A DNA stretch of 64,000 nt. It comes from Lachnospiraceae bacterium (GTDB lineage: Bacteria > Bacillota > Clostridia > Lachnospirales > Lachnospiraceae). A model generated the notes under the pieces. It was given only the letters and a program-made list of their open reading frames with translations, was not told the DNA's origin and made no database searches. Position 1 is the first letter of the stretch. Every line of letters starts with the position of its first letter. Where the stretch lies: contig JAFLTE010000010.1 in assembly GCA_022510565.1 (NCBI GenBank), positions 1-64,000 on the forward strand, in the 5' to 3' direction. The position numbers and the translations under genes are program-made. Shown one piece after another: positions 42,135 to 52,487 of the stretch.

Positions 42135-44210
42135 TTACTCATAAATGTCGTACTGCTTTCCTTCCCTAATCATAACAGGAATCACGGAAAGCGGCGCAGG
42201 CACCGTAACGAGACTGCCGCCTTCATATTGTTTCTTCGTATAGGCATCCGTCCAACTGCATCCTTCGGGCAGATACAGGCTCCTCTCATCCACGCCCTCT
42301 TCCATCACCGGGGCAACAAGAAGGTCAGGACCGAACATATACGCATCTTCCACTTCCCAACAAGCTTTATCCTGCGGGAAATCATAGAACAGCGGACGCA
42401 TGACGGGAGCACCTTTTTCACTCGCCTGCCGCATGCATTCTCTGATATAAGGCCGCAGCTTCTCCCTTATAAAAAGGAACTGCTTCAATATCTCATAGTT
42501 GTCCTCACCGAAGCTCCATACCTCGTTGTCCTGCCCACTGGTGAGCTGACGCACTCCGCCTATAAATTCCTGCTCTCTTTCATACCACGGCGAACGCTCC
42601 CCGTGCATACGAAATACAGGGCAGAATGCACCCCATGCAAACCAACGTACAAGAAGCTCCTTGAAATGCGGGTCGGAAATATCTCCGCCCAGGAATCCGC
42701 CGATATCACTGGTCCACCACGGGATACCCGCCATCCCCATATTCAAACCTGCCTGCAGCTGCTCCCGCATGGAACGGAAAGATGAATAGATGTCTCCGGA
42801 CCAAGTCAGCACACCGTACTTCTGACTTCCGGCCCACGCACAGCGCACAAGACTCATAATCTCTGTCTCACCCTCCGAGCGAAGTCCATCATAGAATCCT
42901 TTGGCATAGCCCACAGGATAACGGTTAGTGCACTGCAAAGCGCTGCCCTCGTAGTAGCGGTAGTTGTCAAAATCATAGGGACCGTATTCCGGCTCCGCCT
43001 CATCCAGCCAGAAGCAACGAATGCCTTTCTTATAATAATTGTCGCGGCACTTTTCCCAGACAAATTTCTGCGCGCCGGGATGGGTTGCATCATAGAATAC
43101 GGTATTTCCCATCCAAGTCATATGGTTGGAATTACCTCTGTCCGCCCGCACGAGATAACCGTTCTCCGCCATCTCTCCGAAGTTTTCGCTCTGTTCATCG
43201 ATGGTAGGCCACACCGACACCACCGTCTCGATACCAAGCTCTTTCAATTCCTTAACCATCGCTTCCGGGTCCGGCCAGTCTCTGGGCTCAAATTTAAACT
43301 CACCCTGCCTTGTCCAGTGGAAGAAATCAACCACAATCGCATCCATCGGCAGACCCCTTCTCTTGTGTTCCCTTGCAACTGAAAGCAGCTCATCCTGATT
43401 ACGGTATCTCAATTTACACTGCCAGTAACCCATGCCGTACTCCGGCATCATCGGTGTCCTACCTGCCGCCAGCGAATATTGTTCCTCTATCTGAGCCGGC
43501 GTATCTCCTGCCGTTATAAAATAGTCCAGCTTCTTTGTACTCTCCGCCGTCCACTCTGTCTTGTTGGTGCCGAAGGTCGCCGTGCCGATGGCAGGATTGT
43601 TCCACAGGAAGCCATAGCCCCTGTTTGATACCAGAAAAGGTACACTTGCCTGACTGTTGCGGTGTGCCAGCTCCAGAACAGCGCCCTTCCTGTCCATGTG
43701 CTTTTCCTGATACTGACCCATACCGAAAATCTTCTCCCCGTCAAACGCTTCAAAACGGGCATACAGTTTATAGTCGCTTCCGCCGGGTACCGGTTTGAGC
43801 TCTCTCGCATCCACGCGGAGGGGTACACAGTAACGGTTAATCCGATTTCTGTTGCGCCAGTATTCCTCCGTCAAAAGCTCGCCCTTCTGATTATAAAAGC
43901 TGATCCATCCCTCGTGGGACACCTTGGCCGTAATCTTGCCGTTTATCAGTGTCGCCTGTGTACCCGTCTGGTGATACTTGGCATATTCCTCGGTCTGATA
44001 CCACGGGTCGGTGACATCAATTGTCTCGAATTCAATTTTCGCCTCACATTCCGGCACCTTCTCCGTCAGTGCCCAGTCATTGGCATCCATCACAGGTTCC
44101 TTCGTCATACGCACACGTAGGGAATTGGGTCCCCACGGTTCAATCCACACCTGGCTGATTCCATCCTTTATTATCAGTCGATTGTTTTGTTGTTCAAGAT
44201 GCATTTTCAA
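42135..44210 (-). CDS. GH31 family glycoside hydrolase (alpha-xylosidase/alpha-glucosidase type)
   Basis: The 691-residue enzyme has an N-terminal beta domain, then the GH31 barrel with PEYGMGYWQCKLRYRNQ, the nucleophile aspartate in GIRCFWLDEAEPEYG, the acid/base aspartate in LTWSGDIYSSF and the SDIGGF signature, and ends in a beta domain. The WLDEAEPEY variant is found among GH31 enzymes annotated as alpha-xylosidases or alpha-glucosidases. Cytoplasmic by lack of signal. It is cotranscribed with the GH74 gene and an esterase, pointing to xyloglucan side chains. Exact specificity cannot be told here, and a second GH31 of a different branch is encoded at 46786. Confidence 0.92.
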   Translation of the reverse strand: MKMHLEQQNNRLIIKDGISQVWIEPWGPNSLRVRMTKEPVMDANDWALTEKVPECEAKIEFETIDVTDPWYQTEEYAKYHQTGTQATLINGKITAKVSHEGWISFYNQKGELLTEEYWRNRNRINRYCVPLRVDARELKPVPGGSDYKLYARFEAFDGEKIFGMGQYQEKHMDRKGAVLELAHRNSQASVPFLVSNRGYGFLWNNPAIGTATFGTNKTEWTAESTKKLDYFITAGDTPAQIEEQYSLAAGRTPMMPEYGMGYWQCKLRYRNQDELLSVAREHKRRGLPMDAIVVDFFHWTRQGEFKFEPRDWPDPEAMVKELKELGIETVVSVWPTIDEQSENFGEMAENGYLVRADRGNSNHMTWMGNTVFYDATHPGAQKFVWEKCRDNYYKKGIRCFWLDEAEPEYGPYDFDNYRYYEGSALQCTNRYPVGYAKGFYDGLRSEGETEIMSLVRCAWAGSQKYGVLTWSGDIYSSFRSMREQLQAGLNMGMAGIPWWTSDIGGFLGGDISDPHFKELLVRWFAWGAFCPVFRMHGERSPWYEREQEFIGGVRQLTSGQDNEVWSFGEDNYEILKQFLFIREKLRPYIRECMRQASEKGAPVMRPLFYDFPQDKACWEVEDAYMFGPDLLVAPVMEEGVDERSLYLPEGCSWTDAYTKKQYEGGSLVTVPAPLSVIPVMIREGKQYDIYE

Positions 44211-44235
44211 GACCTCTCTTTCTTAGATTTCTTTC

Positions 44236-46623
44236 TTATGATTCTATCTCCGGTTCCCCGTATAACACGCCGCGGCTGCCGGTGCCGAGATAAAACCGTC
44301 CGTACACCCTGCTGTCGCCCTCGATGCTGTTAATCTCACCATACATCTGGTCCGCACCGTTGAGACGCATATATGATTGTCCGTCATCCACTGAGCGGTA
44401 GAAACCATATTCTCCGTCTATCACCGCCGCCGTATATATGGCCTTATCCTCTTTGAAATAATCTCCGTCGGGGCGTATCACGCCGAGCCCGACCCGATAA
44501 AAAATGTCTCTCGGCATGCTTAATTTTATGACGCTTATGTCATCTTTTTCTTTGTCATAGTGCAGCTTCCACAGACCGTTTTCCTTTAGTGCCATATAGA
44601 ATACACCCTGCTTACCGCTCTCGCCTCTCACCTCGGTCTTGTTGGCGCAGTCAATCAGAGCGAAGTTCACGTCAGGAAAATCTCCAGGCAGTGCCCGCTG
44701 CTTGAAATTGCGACCGCCGTCCCTACTGATATAAAATTCCGAATGTTCACCAAGACCGTAGAAAAGATTACTGTCCATACGGTCCGCAAAGACTTTCATA
44801 CCGCCCTCTTCTGCCGGATTGCCTTCCAAGTCCAGAATATGTACGGTTCGGAAGGTGTGCCCGCCGTCGCTGCTTACCACCACCATATCAATCGGCAGCC
44901 TGATGCCGTCCGCCACCGACCAGACAATCGTTTGCTCATCCGGCGAAATTGCCACCCATCCGCTGTTCACATTGGGCTGCTCGATTGCATGGAGCGCCTG
45001 ATCCAGTCTCGGTGTCAATCCGAAAGGCATGGGCAGCCTTTCAAAAGTCCTGCATTGGTCTTTGGAAAGAATCAGTCCGCCCTTCGTCTTGCCCTTCCAG
45101 TTACCTCTGGGTGTCACCACAACACAGTTGGGGTTAGTGTCTGAATAATCCGCATTGATACAGGTGATGTAACGGTTTCCTTCCGCATCGTCAAAAGAGT
45201 TGTCGCAGGGCGTATCCAAATCTCTGAATGCAAATCCGCCCAAATCGCCCAGAATATCAATAAGCTGCACCTCTCCCGCAGGCGGACTGTATAGATTTAA
45301 ATGTACCGTCTCCTCCAATCCGTCACACCAATCACTGAAAACGACCTGCTCATCCGTCAGATTCCTGCTTCTGAAAACTCCCGTTCCCGTATTGAACCAT
45401 CCCTCGTTCTCATCAAAAGGATTAATCTTGAAATCACTCAGCCAGTGAATAATGGAATGACCTCCGTTGTAACAAGGCTTCATGTAGGAAGTGCGGAAAG
45501 CCATTTCACCAACCCCTAAATCATAGAGAATTTCCTCCCATGTCTGCCCGTAATCCAAAGAGCGGTAAACACTGTCACCATCCTCCTTGCTGATGGTGGA
45601 GCAGACAAGCATTCCCTGTTTGGACGCTGCCGTGTCAATACCGCCAAAGCCATGCTCCAACATGCTTCCCTTGAATCCCGGTGTAATATCCTCACCCTGA
45701 CCGAACCGGATGCCGCCTTCACTTGCTTTTTCTCCCGCGCTTGCGCCTTTTCCCCCATCAATCATCGGGTAACGTACCACCCGTCCGCCTATCACGCTGC
45801 CGCCGTCGCAGCTGTAGCCGTTTTCCAGCACATATGCATTTCTCCCCATCACAGAATAAGTGACATATAAATATTTATGGTCCATGGCATAGCGCTGTGC
45901 CACAAGCCCTGCCAATTTTACGCCATCAATTTCACCGTCACCATCCGCGGGCTGCCACAGCTTCTCAAAACTCGTACCGCCGTCATAGGACACATAGAGA
46001 CTGTGTCCCCGCAGACGCTCGCTCCTTTTACTCGTCACACCGGCGCTGCCCACAATCAGAGCGCTGCCGTCCTCACTCATACCCGCGAAGGTCAGATATT
46101 CCTCGGGAAAAGACTTACACTTATTCCAGTGTTCGCCTCTGTCTGTGCTGACCCACAATCCTTCCTGCTGGCTTGCATAATAAAGTTTATCACTGTCCTT
46201 TTTATCTACAATCAGACGGTCTGCCGTACCTCTTCCGTTTAAGTTGCCGTGAATGAGAATCGGGAAATTGTGACAGATAAAATGTGCGCCATAGTCATCA
46301 GATACCGCAATCTTACCCGCGCCTTCCTCATTAACACCGCAGGCAATATAGAGCCTCTCCGGATGCGCATCGTCAAGGGCAAGCGCAATCGGAAAAGTTT
46401 CACCAAGATTAGCCATCGTCACATGGTCCGTCAGACTGATCCAGCATTGGTTTTCCCCATCAAAACGATATGTTCCTCCGATATCCGTTCTGGTATATAA
46501 CACCCCCTCTGCCTTAGGATGAAACAAAAATCCCGTCACGTAACCGCCTCCGGGTATGGGCAGATTCTTGTACTTATACCGCTCCCTACCAAGCTGAATT
46601 TGCTGTATCTGACCTTTTTCCAT
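44236..46623 (-). CDS. GH74 xyloglucanase-like enzyme, cytoplasmic
   Basis: The 795-residue protein shows the GH74 double beta-propeller: GGGYVTGFLFHPKAEGVLYTR at the start with the catalytic-type aspartate in TDIGGTYRF, and sialidase-like Asp-box repeats (SDDYGAHF, STDRGEHW, SYDGGTSF, SLDYGQTW, SSDGGHTF, SRDGGRNF, SVDDGQSY). GH74 enzymes cut the glucan backbone of xyloglucan. Most are secreted, but this one begins MEKGQIQQIQLGRERYKY with no signal peptide, so it probably trims imported oligosaccharides, as reducing-end-specific members do. It heads the GH74-GH31-esterase operon, divergent from the second GH31 gene. Confidence 0.93.
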   Translation of the reverse strand: MEKGQIQQIQLGRERYKYKNLPIPGGGYVTGFLFHPKAEGVLYTRTDIGGTYRFDGENQCWISLTDHVTMANLGETFPIALALDDAHPERLYIACGVNEEGAGKIAVSDDYGAHFICHNFPILIHGNLNGRGTADRLIVDKKDSDKLYYASQQEGLWVSTDRGEHWNKCKSFPEEYLTFAGMSEDGSALIVGSAGVTSKRSERLRGHSLYVSYDGGTSFEKLWQPADGDGEIDGVKLAGLVAQRYAMDHKYLYVTYSVMGRNAYVLENGYSCDGGSVIGGRVVRYPMIDGGKGASAGEKASEGGIRFGQGEDITPGFKGSMLEHGFGGIDTAASKQGMLVCSTISKEDGDSVYRSLDYGQTWEEILYDLGVGEMAFRTSYMKPCYNGGHSIIHWLSDFKINPFDENEGWFNTGTGVFRSRNLTDEQVVFSDWCDGLEETVHLNLYSPPAGEVQLIDILGDLGGFAFRDLDTPCDNSFDDAEGNRYITCINADYSDTNPNCVVVTPRGNWKGKTKGGLILSKDQCRTFERLPMPFGLTPRLDQALHAIEQPNVNSGWVAISPDEQTIVWSVADGIRLPIDMVVVSSDGGHTFRTVHILDLEGNPAEEGGMKVFADRMDSNLFYGLGEHSEFYISRDGGRNFKQRALPGDFPDVNFALIDCANKTEVRGESGKQGVFYMALKENGLWKLHYDKEKDDISVIKLSMPRDIFYRVGLGVIRPDGDYFKEDKAIYTAAVIDGEYGFYRSVDDGQSYMRLNGADQMYGEINSIEGDSRVYGRFYLGTGSRGVLYGEPEIES

Positions 46624-46785
46624 TGTAAGTCTATCCTCTCTCCCGACAATTTTCCGAATACTGCATATTTTTGATTTACGACTGCATCACAACTCCCAAA
46701 AATATGCTTTCCTTTTTATAACTTTTATAATAATATAGAATTTGAGAATTGAACAGAGTAATCTTAAGCAGAATGGAGGGTCATT

Positions 46786-49128
46786 ATGAAATTTAACAAC
46801 GGATGCTGGCTTTTGAAAGAAGGAATGGCATGTTTTGCTCCACAGGAAGTATTTGAAATGCAGGTGGCAGACACTGAAGTGAGACTCTGTACCCCTACAC
46901 ACAAAATCATAGAACGAGGGGATATGTTAGGTGGTGCGAATCTGACAATCCGCATTTCTTCACCCATGCCGAATGTATTCAGAGTACAGACAGACCACTA
47001 TATGGGCGCCTGTCGGAAAGGACCTTCATTCGAGTTGAATCTGTCGAATCCGCAGACACTCAAGGTGGAAGATACAGAGGAAACACTGACGATTATCAGC
47101 GGTTCCCTTTCTCTTAAAATTGACAAGAAAAACTTTACCATGAGCTATATACAGGACGGCAAAGTCATCACCAAGAGCGGTCCGAAAGACCTTGCAATGA
47201 TGAAGACAAACTGGACAGGTGACTGCTATGATTTAGACGGCGATTTACAAGATACATATATGCGCCAGCAGTTTAATATCGGCGTAGGTGAACTGTTCTA
47301 CGGAACCGGTGAACGCTTTACACCTTTTGTGAAGAACGGCCAGACCGTTGAAATCTACAATGAAGACGGCGGTACAAGCACCGAGCAATCATACAAAAAC
47401 ATACCTTTCTATATTTCCAACAGGGGCTACGGGGTTTTGGTAAATCACCCCGAGAAAGTATCCTTTGAGTTTGCCACGGAGAATGTAACCAAGACGGCTT
47501 TCTCTGTAGAGGGCGGCAGCCTGGACTATTTCTTTATAGGCGGTCCTGCGATGAAGGATGTGCTGACAAGATATACCGACCTGTCGGGCAAACCCAGCTT
47601 ACCGGCACCGTGGACGTTCGGTTTATGGTTGTCCACTTCCTTTACCACCGACTATGATGAAGCTACCGTTATGAGCTTTATCGACGGTATGTTGGATCGC
47701 GGGATTCCGCTTCGCACTTTCCACTTCGACTGTTTCTGGATGAAGGGCTTCCACTGGACGGACTTCGTCTGGGATGCGGATGTATTCCCGGACCCTGCAG
47801 GACTTCTGTCCCGTATTAAGGCTAAGGGCCTGAATATCTGTGTTTGGATCAACCCTTACATCGGACAGGAATCCGTACTTTTTGAGGAAGGTATGGAGAA
47901 GGGTTATTTTATTAAAAGAACCAACGGCGACGTATGGCAGTGGGATATGTGGCAGCCGGGCATGGCTCTGGTAGATTTCACCAATCCGGAGGCCTGCCGC
48001 TGGTATCAAGAGAAGCTGCGTGAAATGCTTAAGATGGGCGTTGACTGCTTTAAGACAGACTTCGGCGAGAGAATCCCTGTCAACTGCGTATACCACGACG
48101 GCTCTGACCCGAAGAAGATGCACAACTATTACACATATCTTTATAATAAAGTTGTTTACGACCTGCTTGAAGAAGAGCGTGGCAAAGGCGAGGCGGTATT
48201 GTTCGCACGTTCCGCAACCGTGGGCGGTCAGAAATTCCCCGTTCACTGGGGCGGCGACTGTTGGTCCGACTATGAATCTATGGAAGAAAGTCTGCGCGGC
48301 GGACTGTCACTACTGATGTCCGGTTTCGGATTCTGGGCCCATGACATCGGTGGATTTGAGCACACTTCCACAGCGGATGTTTACAAACGCTGGGTTGCTT
48401 TCGGATTGCTTTCTTCTCACAGCAGACTGCACGGCAGCCAGTCTTACCGAGTACCGTGGCTGTACGATGAGGAGGCGGTTGACGTGGTAAAAGACTTTAC
48501 CCGCCTAAAAGCTTCTCTGATGCCTTATTTGTATAAGACATCCGTGGAGACCTCCCGCTCCGGCGTACCCACCATGCGGAGTATGGTTCTGGAATTTACC
48601 GAGGATAAGAACTGCAGCTATCTGGATAAACAGTATATGCTGGGCGACAATCTTCTGGTGGCTCCCATCTTCAATGACGAAAGCATCGGTTCCTTCTATC
48701 TGCCGAAGGGAACATGGACTGATTTCTTTACAGGGGAAGTCCTGACAGGCGGTGACTGGTACGAAAGAAAATATGATTATCTGCATCTGCCGCTGATGGT
48801 TCGTGAAAACTCCATCGTGGCGATGGGTTCCCACGATGACAAACCCGATTACGATTACGCGGACGGTGTTGAACTGCGTGTATATGCATTGGTTGACGGA
48901 AAGACTACAGAGACTACAGTCTATGACATGAATCAAAATGCAGCGCTTCATGTGTCTGTTGTAAAGAACGGAACCAAAATCACGCTTCAGAGCGATGGAA
49001 ACGACAAACCCTATACTGTACGCCTCGTCAATGTACAGGCACAATCCGCAACCGGCGCTTCCGTGCAGGCTGTGGGAAATGATACGGTTCTGACGCTTGA
49101 GAACAATACTGCGGAAGTAACGATATAA
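46786..49128 (+). CDS. GH31 alpha-xylosidase (YicI type)
   Basis: The 780-residue enzyme closely follows E. coli YicI: an N-terminal beta sandwich with AGGAGG-led start, the barrel with FGLWLSTSFTTDYDE, the nucleophile aspartate in CFKTDFGERIP, the acid/base aspartate in HWGGDCWSDYESM, and HDIGGFE. KTDFGERIP is the hallmark of alpha-xylosidases, which remove xylose from the non-reducing end of xyloglucan fragments. It has no signal peptide. Transcribed divergently from the GH74 operon; the 160 bases between hold A+T-rich promoter-like stretches, with TATAAT at about 46725 on the plus strand. Confidence 0.95.
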   Translation: MKFNNGCWLLKEGMACFAPQEVFEMQVADTEVRLCTPTHKIIERGDMLGGANLTIRISSPMPNVFRVQTDHYMGACRKGPSFELNLSNPQTLKVEDTEETLTIISGSLSLKIDKKNFTMSYIQDGKVITKSGPKDLAMMKTNWTGDCYDLDGDLQDTYMRQQFNIGVGELFYGTGERFTPFVKNGQTVEIYNEDGGTSTEQSYKNIPFYISNRGYGVLVNHPEKVSFEFATENVTKTAFSVEGGSLDYFFIGGPAMKDVLTRYTDLSGKPSLPAPWTFGLWLSTSFTTDYDEATVMSFIDGMLDRGIPLRTFHFDCFWMKGFHWTDFVWDADVFPDPAGLLSRIKAKGLNICVWINPYIGQESVLFEEGMEKGYFIKRTNGDVWQWDMWQPGMALVDFTNPEACRWYQEKLREMLKMGVDCFKTDFGERIPVNCVYHDGSDPKKMHNYYTYLYNKVVYDLLEEERGKGEAVLFARSATVGGQKFPVHWGGDCWSDYESMEESLRGGLSLLMSGFGFWAHDIGGFEHTSTADVYKRWVAFGLLSSHSRLHGSQSYRVPWLYDEEAVDVVKDFTRLKASLMPYLYKTSVETSRSGVPTMRSMVLEFTEDKNCSYLDKQYMLGDNLLVAPIFNDESIGSFYLPKGTWTDFFTGEVLTGGDWYERKYDYLHLPLMVRENSIVAMGSHDDKPDYDYADGVELRVYALVDGKTTETTVYDMNQNAALHVSVVKNGTKITLQSDGNDKPYTVRLVNVQAQSATGASVQAVGNDTVLTLENNTAEVTI

Positions 49129-49183
49129 AACTTGGTCTCTCACTATTATTCAAGTAATTTTGCATTTCATCAAAGTGCATATA

Positions 49184-49210
49184 AATGGGCTGCCAAATAC
49201 GGCAGCCCAT
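49184..49210. terminator. Hairpin between alpha-xylosidase and spermidine-synthase-like genes
   Basis: A perfect 10-bp stem ATGGGCTGCC / GGCAGCCCAT with an AAATAC-type loop. It lies between convergent genes and so is probably a shared terminator, although the T-runs on both sides are weak (AAAATTTG and TTTATATG). Confidence 0.55.
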
Positions 49211-49247
49211 AAAATTTGTGCACAATTCTGCTTATCCTTCATTACCG

Positions 49248-50849
49248 CTACAGTGCGTCAATAACGCCCTGTACACCTTGCTCCTCATATATTCTCTTAT
49301 AATATGCAACTTCTTCCCGAATCAGCTCATCAATCACCTTCATCCCCAGAAGTTCAACGGGTGCCTTGTCATCTGTCATAATATAATTGCCCGCTTCGTA
49401 GGCAATCAGGTTATCCGAAACCCTGTCCATCATCGCATATAAAGCATCGTCCGTAATCTTCTGCTGATTTCCGGCTAAATTTTCCAGCATCTGCGGGTTA
49501 TCGGAAGCAAAAAGTTCTCTGTTCGTAGAACCCTTTACATCCACTGTGTATACTTCACCAAACACACTGCTTATGGTATCGGCAAGATACTGATTAATAC
49601 TCCCCTCACTGCTGCCGCGCATATTCATATTGACTACCATCACGCCGTCTTCCTTCAAATGCTCTTTCACCAATGTAAAAAATTCTACCGATGACATCTG
49701 AAAGGGAATAGTAATGTCCTGATACGCATCAACCATAATCACGTCGTATTTACCGTCGATGGCATTCAGATACGCCCTGCCGTCATAGGTAGTCACATTC
49801 ACATCCTGCGGCAGCTCAAAATATTCACGCGCAAGGGCCGTAATCTTTTCGTCAATCTCCACACCCTCAATCTCCATATCGCCATAATAGTTACGGCACT
49901 GATGTGCATAGGTACCCGTACCCATGCCGAGAATCAAGACGTTGCAGTCTACAGGCTCATCCCGGCCAGTCATCAGCGGTGCCGCCATCGCATAGTCATA
50001 GTACATACCCGTCAATCCTTCATCTTTCATCAGAATCGACTGTACACCGAACAAAACATTTGTCGATAATATGACACTTCTGTCGCTTTCCTTGACCTGC
50101 AAATAGTTGTAGATTGACTCACCTTCATAAGTCAAATTACGTTCCCAAAAAGCAAAACTGTCAGACTTTCCAAACAGACAGCACAGTAGGAAAATCACTG
50201 CAGCTGCAGTACTTTTTACCGCGCCTTTTTTGCCGCTGATAAAATAAATCAGGGAAAGTACCAACAGAATTCCCGCAAAGATGAGAAAGGTAATCGATGT
50301 ACCCACTGCGGGAATAGAAATGAAGGTCGGCACGAACGTTCCGATAATACTGCCGACGGTGTTGAATGCTCCCAGCGTTCCCACAATCTTACCACTGTCC
50401 TCCAAGCTGTCCACAGAATACTTGGCAAGTGACGGAGTCACTGTTCCCAACAGAAAGAGCGGAAATACGAAGATGACCATGCATGCAGCAAATGCCGCCC
50501 AAATCAGAAAATTGGTGCTTACCGTAAAAATGAGCAGCGCGGAAATTCCCAAAATAATATATTTGCCCACTACCGGAATCGCTGCAATCCAGATAGACGC
50601 GATCAGAATTCTGCCGTAGAGCTTGTCCGGATTAGGATTCTTGTCCGCACTTCTTCCACCGAAGATATTACCAAGCGCCATGGCAATCATAATTGTCCCT
50701 ATGATAATCGTCCATACAATCTGCGAGGAACTGAAATAAGGCGCCAGAAGTCTACTGGCGCCCAGTTCCACTGCCATCACCGACATACCCGCAAAAAATT
50801 CCGTCAGGTATAAAAACACTTTATTTTTTAAGATAGGTGTTGTATTCAT
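49248..50849 (-). CDS. Membrane protein with C-terminal spermidine synthase-like domain
   Basis: The 533-residue protein has about seven or eight membrane helices in its first 230 residues (FLYLTEFFAGMSVMAVELGASRLLAPYF, then IIIGTIMIAMALGNIFGG), followed by a soluble Rossmann methyltransferase-like domain: LILGMGTGTYAHQC, the acidic EIEGVEIDEKI and YDVIMVDAYQD. These fused proteins resemble polyamine aminopropyltransferases; whether they make spermidine, or act in transport, is not established. The gene stands alone with a good upstream A+T-rich region. Confidence 0.9.
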   Translation of the reverse strand: MNTTPILKNKVFLYLTEFFAGMSVMAVELGASRLLAPYFSSSQIVWTIIIGTIMIAMALGNIFGGRSADKNPNPDKLYGRILIASIWIAAIPVVGKYIILGISALLIFTVSTNFLIWAAFAACMVIFVFPLFLLGTVTPSLAKYSVDSLEDSGKIVGTLGAFNTVGSIIGTFVPTFISIPAVGTSITFLIFAGILLVLSLIYFISGKKGAVKSTAAAVIFLLCCLFGKSDSFAFWERNLTYEGESIYNYLQVKESDRSVILSTNVLFGVQSILMKDEGLTGMYYDYAMAAPLMTGRDEPVDCNVLILGMGTGTYAHQCRNYYGDMEIEGVEIDEKITALAREYFELPQDVNVTTYDGRAYLNAIDGKYDVIMVDAYQDITIPFQMSSVEFFTLVKEHLKEDGVMVVNMNMRGSSEGSINQYLADTISSVFGEVYTVDVKGSTNRELFASDNPQMLENLAGNQQKITDDALYAMMDRVSDNLIAYEAGNYIMTDDKAPVELLGMKVIDELIREEVAYYKRIYEEQGVQGVIDAL

Positions 50850-50923
50850 CGCACACTCCTCTTTTCATATGTCCCTAATTTGCACTTATCTTATAGTATA
50901 TATGATATGTTTGGTTTTTACAA

Positions 50924-52480
50924 TTATATGCTCCCCTTCACAACTAAAATCTTATCTCCCGCATTGATTTCCTCTGACACAAGCTCATTTACTTCCTTAA
51001 GCTGCGCAATCGGCACATAGTACCGCTTGCCGATATCCCACAGGGTGTCACCCGGTCCTGCAATGCAGATGACCATGCCCGGCAGCTCGCTGAGTTTATT
51101 CAGATCCAATTCTTCCACCTTGATATCCGTAATAAGATTGCTCTTCTGTACTGCAAACACAATCACCTTAAACTGCAGCGCTGCTTTCACATCCAGTTCG
51201 TCGCTGTCCAGCATTGTCACAGTCAACTGCTCGATGCTGTAGTGCAGCCGGAAAATACTGGTAGGTGTCACATTATCCGCCTCAATTACATATCGGAACG
51301 GAATGGTATTTTTCGTGGAATAAATGGATTTGGTGCCGTTGCTGCACAGGTACAGCGTAGTTACACTCAGCGTTCCGGTGACGGCAATTCCATTCTCCAC
51401 AACAGTCTGTTCATCGATGCACACTTCTCCTTCGGAGTGAATCAACTGATACATAGGCATTTCCGCATTCTGTATCTTAGTGTGTTCCGCAATCTTACAT
51501 TTACCGTTTCCGTTGAGGAGCAGACTCTTAAGCTGCACCTGAGTGGTAAGCGCCTCAATCTCCTTATCCACACCATAGATGTCAGACAACACTTCCAGAT
51601 TTTCCTCTTCGTACAGATGAATATCCAAATCCAGTACCGGCTCCACACAGAAGACCCTCTCCTCTCCGTCGAAGTCCTGGCGTACTTCCACATTGCATTG
51701 TCCCAGACTGTAACTGATGTCCGGAATCATGTTTTCCCTGCATCCGTGGCATTCGATTATTCCGCTGAACGGAACGGTATTCTCATACCAGAGTGTCCTG
51801 TCGTTATCCCCTTCTCCTTCATACAGGAAAAAAGCTCTCATCTCTCCCTGAATCGATATTTTTTCTTCCAGCGCCTTAAATTCAACATGGTCAAAAGTGA
51901 TATGATGCCATATCGTCTGGAAAACGTTAGGCAGATTACCTGACAGCTCCATCTCTTCCTTCAAACGGAAAATATCTTTCTTCTGCAGCACAAGCTGTAC
52001 AACAGGGTGCACCCTCTTACGATATTCTACAGGTTCTTCATGATAGATATCTACCGCCGCATCCTGCTCGATGTGCTCCTCCATCTCCAAATCAAAATTT
52101 ACTACCGCCTGTACGCTGAGTTTTCTGGAGTTGATCAGTCCTACCGTCAAATCTTCGATTGAGCTGTCTACCAATATAGTATCCCCGTTGGCAACCCCAT
52201 CCATGTTGACTCTCTCTTCAAAGGGAATGACTGCCTCCATGCTGGCGCAGATTCCCTCCATATCCGTCAGATACAGTATGGACACGACCAGTCTGCCTTT
52301 CAGATTGACCACATTCTCACCGGCGCGAATCTCCTCTGTAATAATTTCGCCCTTGCTGCATAGCAGATAACCGGCATCGGGTTTGTTATCCGAAATATTA
52401 ACGTCTTCTTCCAATACAACCTGTGTACCGGCTCTGCTGCTGATCCGGTCCATATGTATCTTCTTTTTTACTAATTCCAC
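50924..52480 (-). CDS. sipL: SPOCS/LysM spore morphogenesis protein SipL
   Basis: The 518-residue protein has repeated DUF3794 (SPOCS) domains through about residue 450 and a C-terminal LysM domain (GPGDTLWDIGKRYYVPIAQLKEVN). This is the design of clostridial SipL, which binds SpoIVA on the forespore surface through LysM and is needed for coat attachment. The start is GTG at 52478-52480, with GGAGG nine bases upstream. As at spoIIID, that ribosome site lies in the 3' arm of a terminator-like hairpin (52488-52533). Transcription alone, after the pyr genes. Confidence 0.92.
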   Translation of the reverse strand: MELVKKKIHMDRISSRAGTQVVLEEDVNISDNKPDAGYLLCSKGEIITEEIRAGENVVNLKGRLVVSILYLTDMEGICASMEAVIPFEERVNMDGVANGDTILVDSSIEDLTVGLINSRKLSVQAVVNFDLEMEEHIEQDAAVDIYHEEPVEYRKRVHPVVQLVLQKKDIFRLKEEMELSGNLPNVFQTIWHHITFDHVEFKALEEKISIQGEMRAFFLYEGEGDNDRTLWYENTVPFSGIIECHGCRENMIPDISYSLGQCNVEVRQDFDGEERVFCVEPVLDLDIHLYEEENLEVLSDIYGVDKEIEALTTQVQLKSLLLNGNGKCKIAEHTKIQNAEMPMYQLIHSEGEVCIDEQTVVENGIAVTGTLSVTTLYLCSNGTKSIYSTKNTIPFRYVIEADNVTPTSIFRLHYSIEQLTVTMLDSDELDVKAALQFKVIVFAVQKSNLITDIKVEELDLNKLSELPGMVICIAGPGDTLWDIGKRYYVPIAQLKEVNELVSEEINAGDKILVVKGSI

Positions 52481-52487
52481 AAAAATA

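Noticed and set aside
47623-48246. A 207-residue frame antisense to the GH31 alpha-xylosidase
   Set aside because: A by-product of codon bias in the real gene; no start signals.
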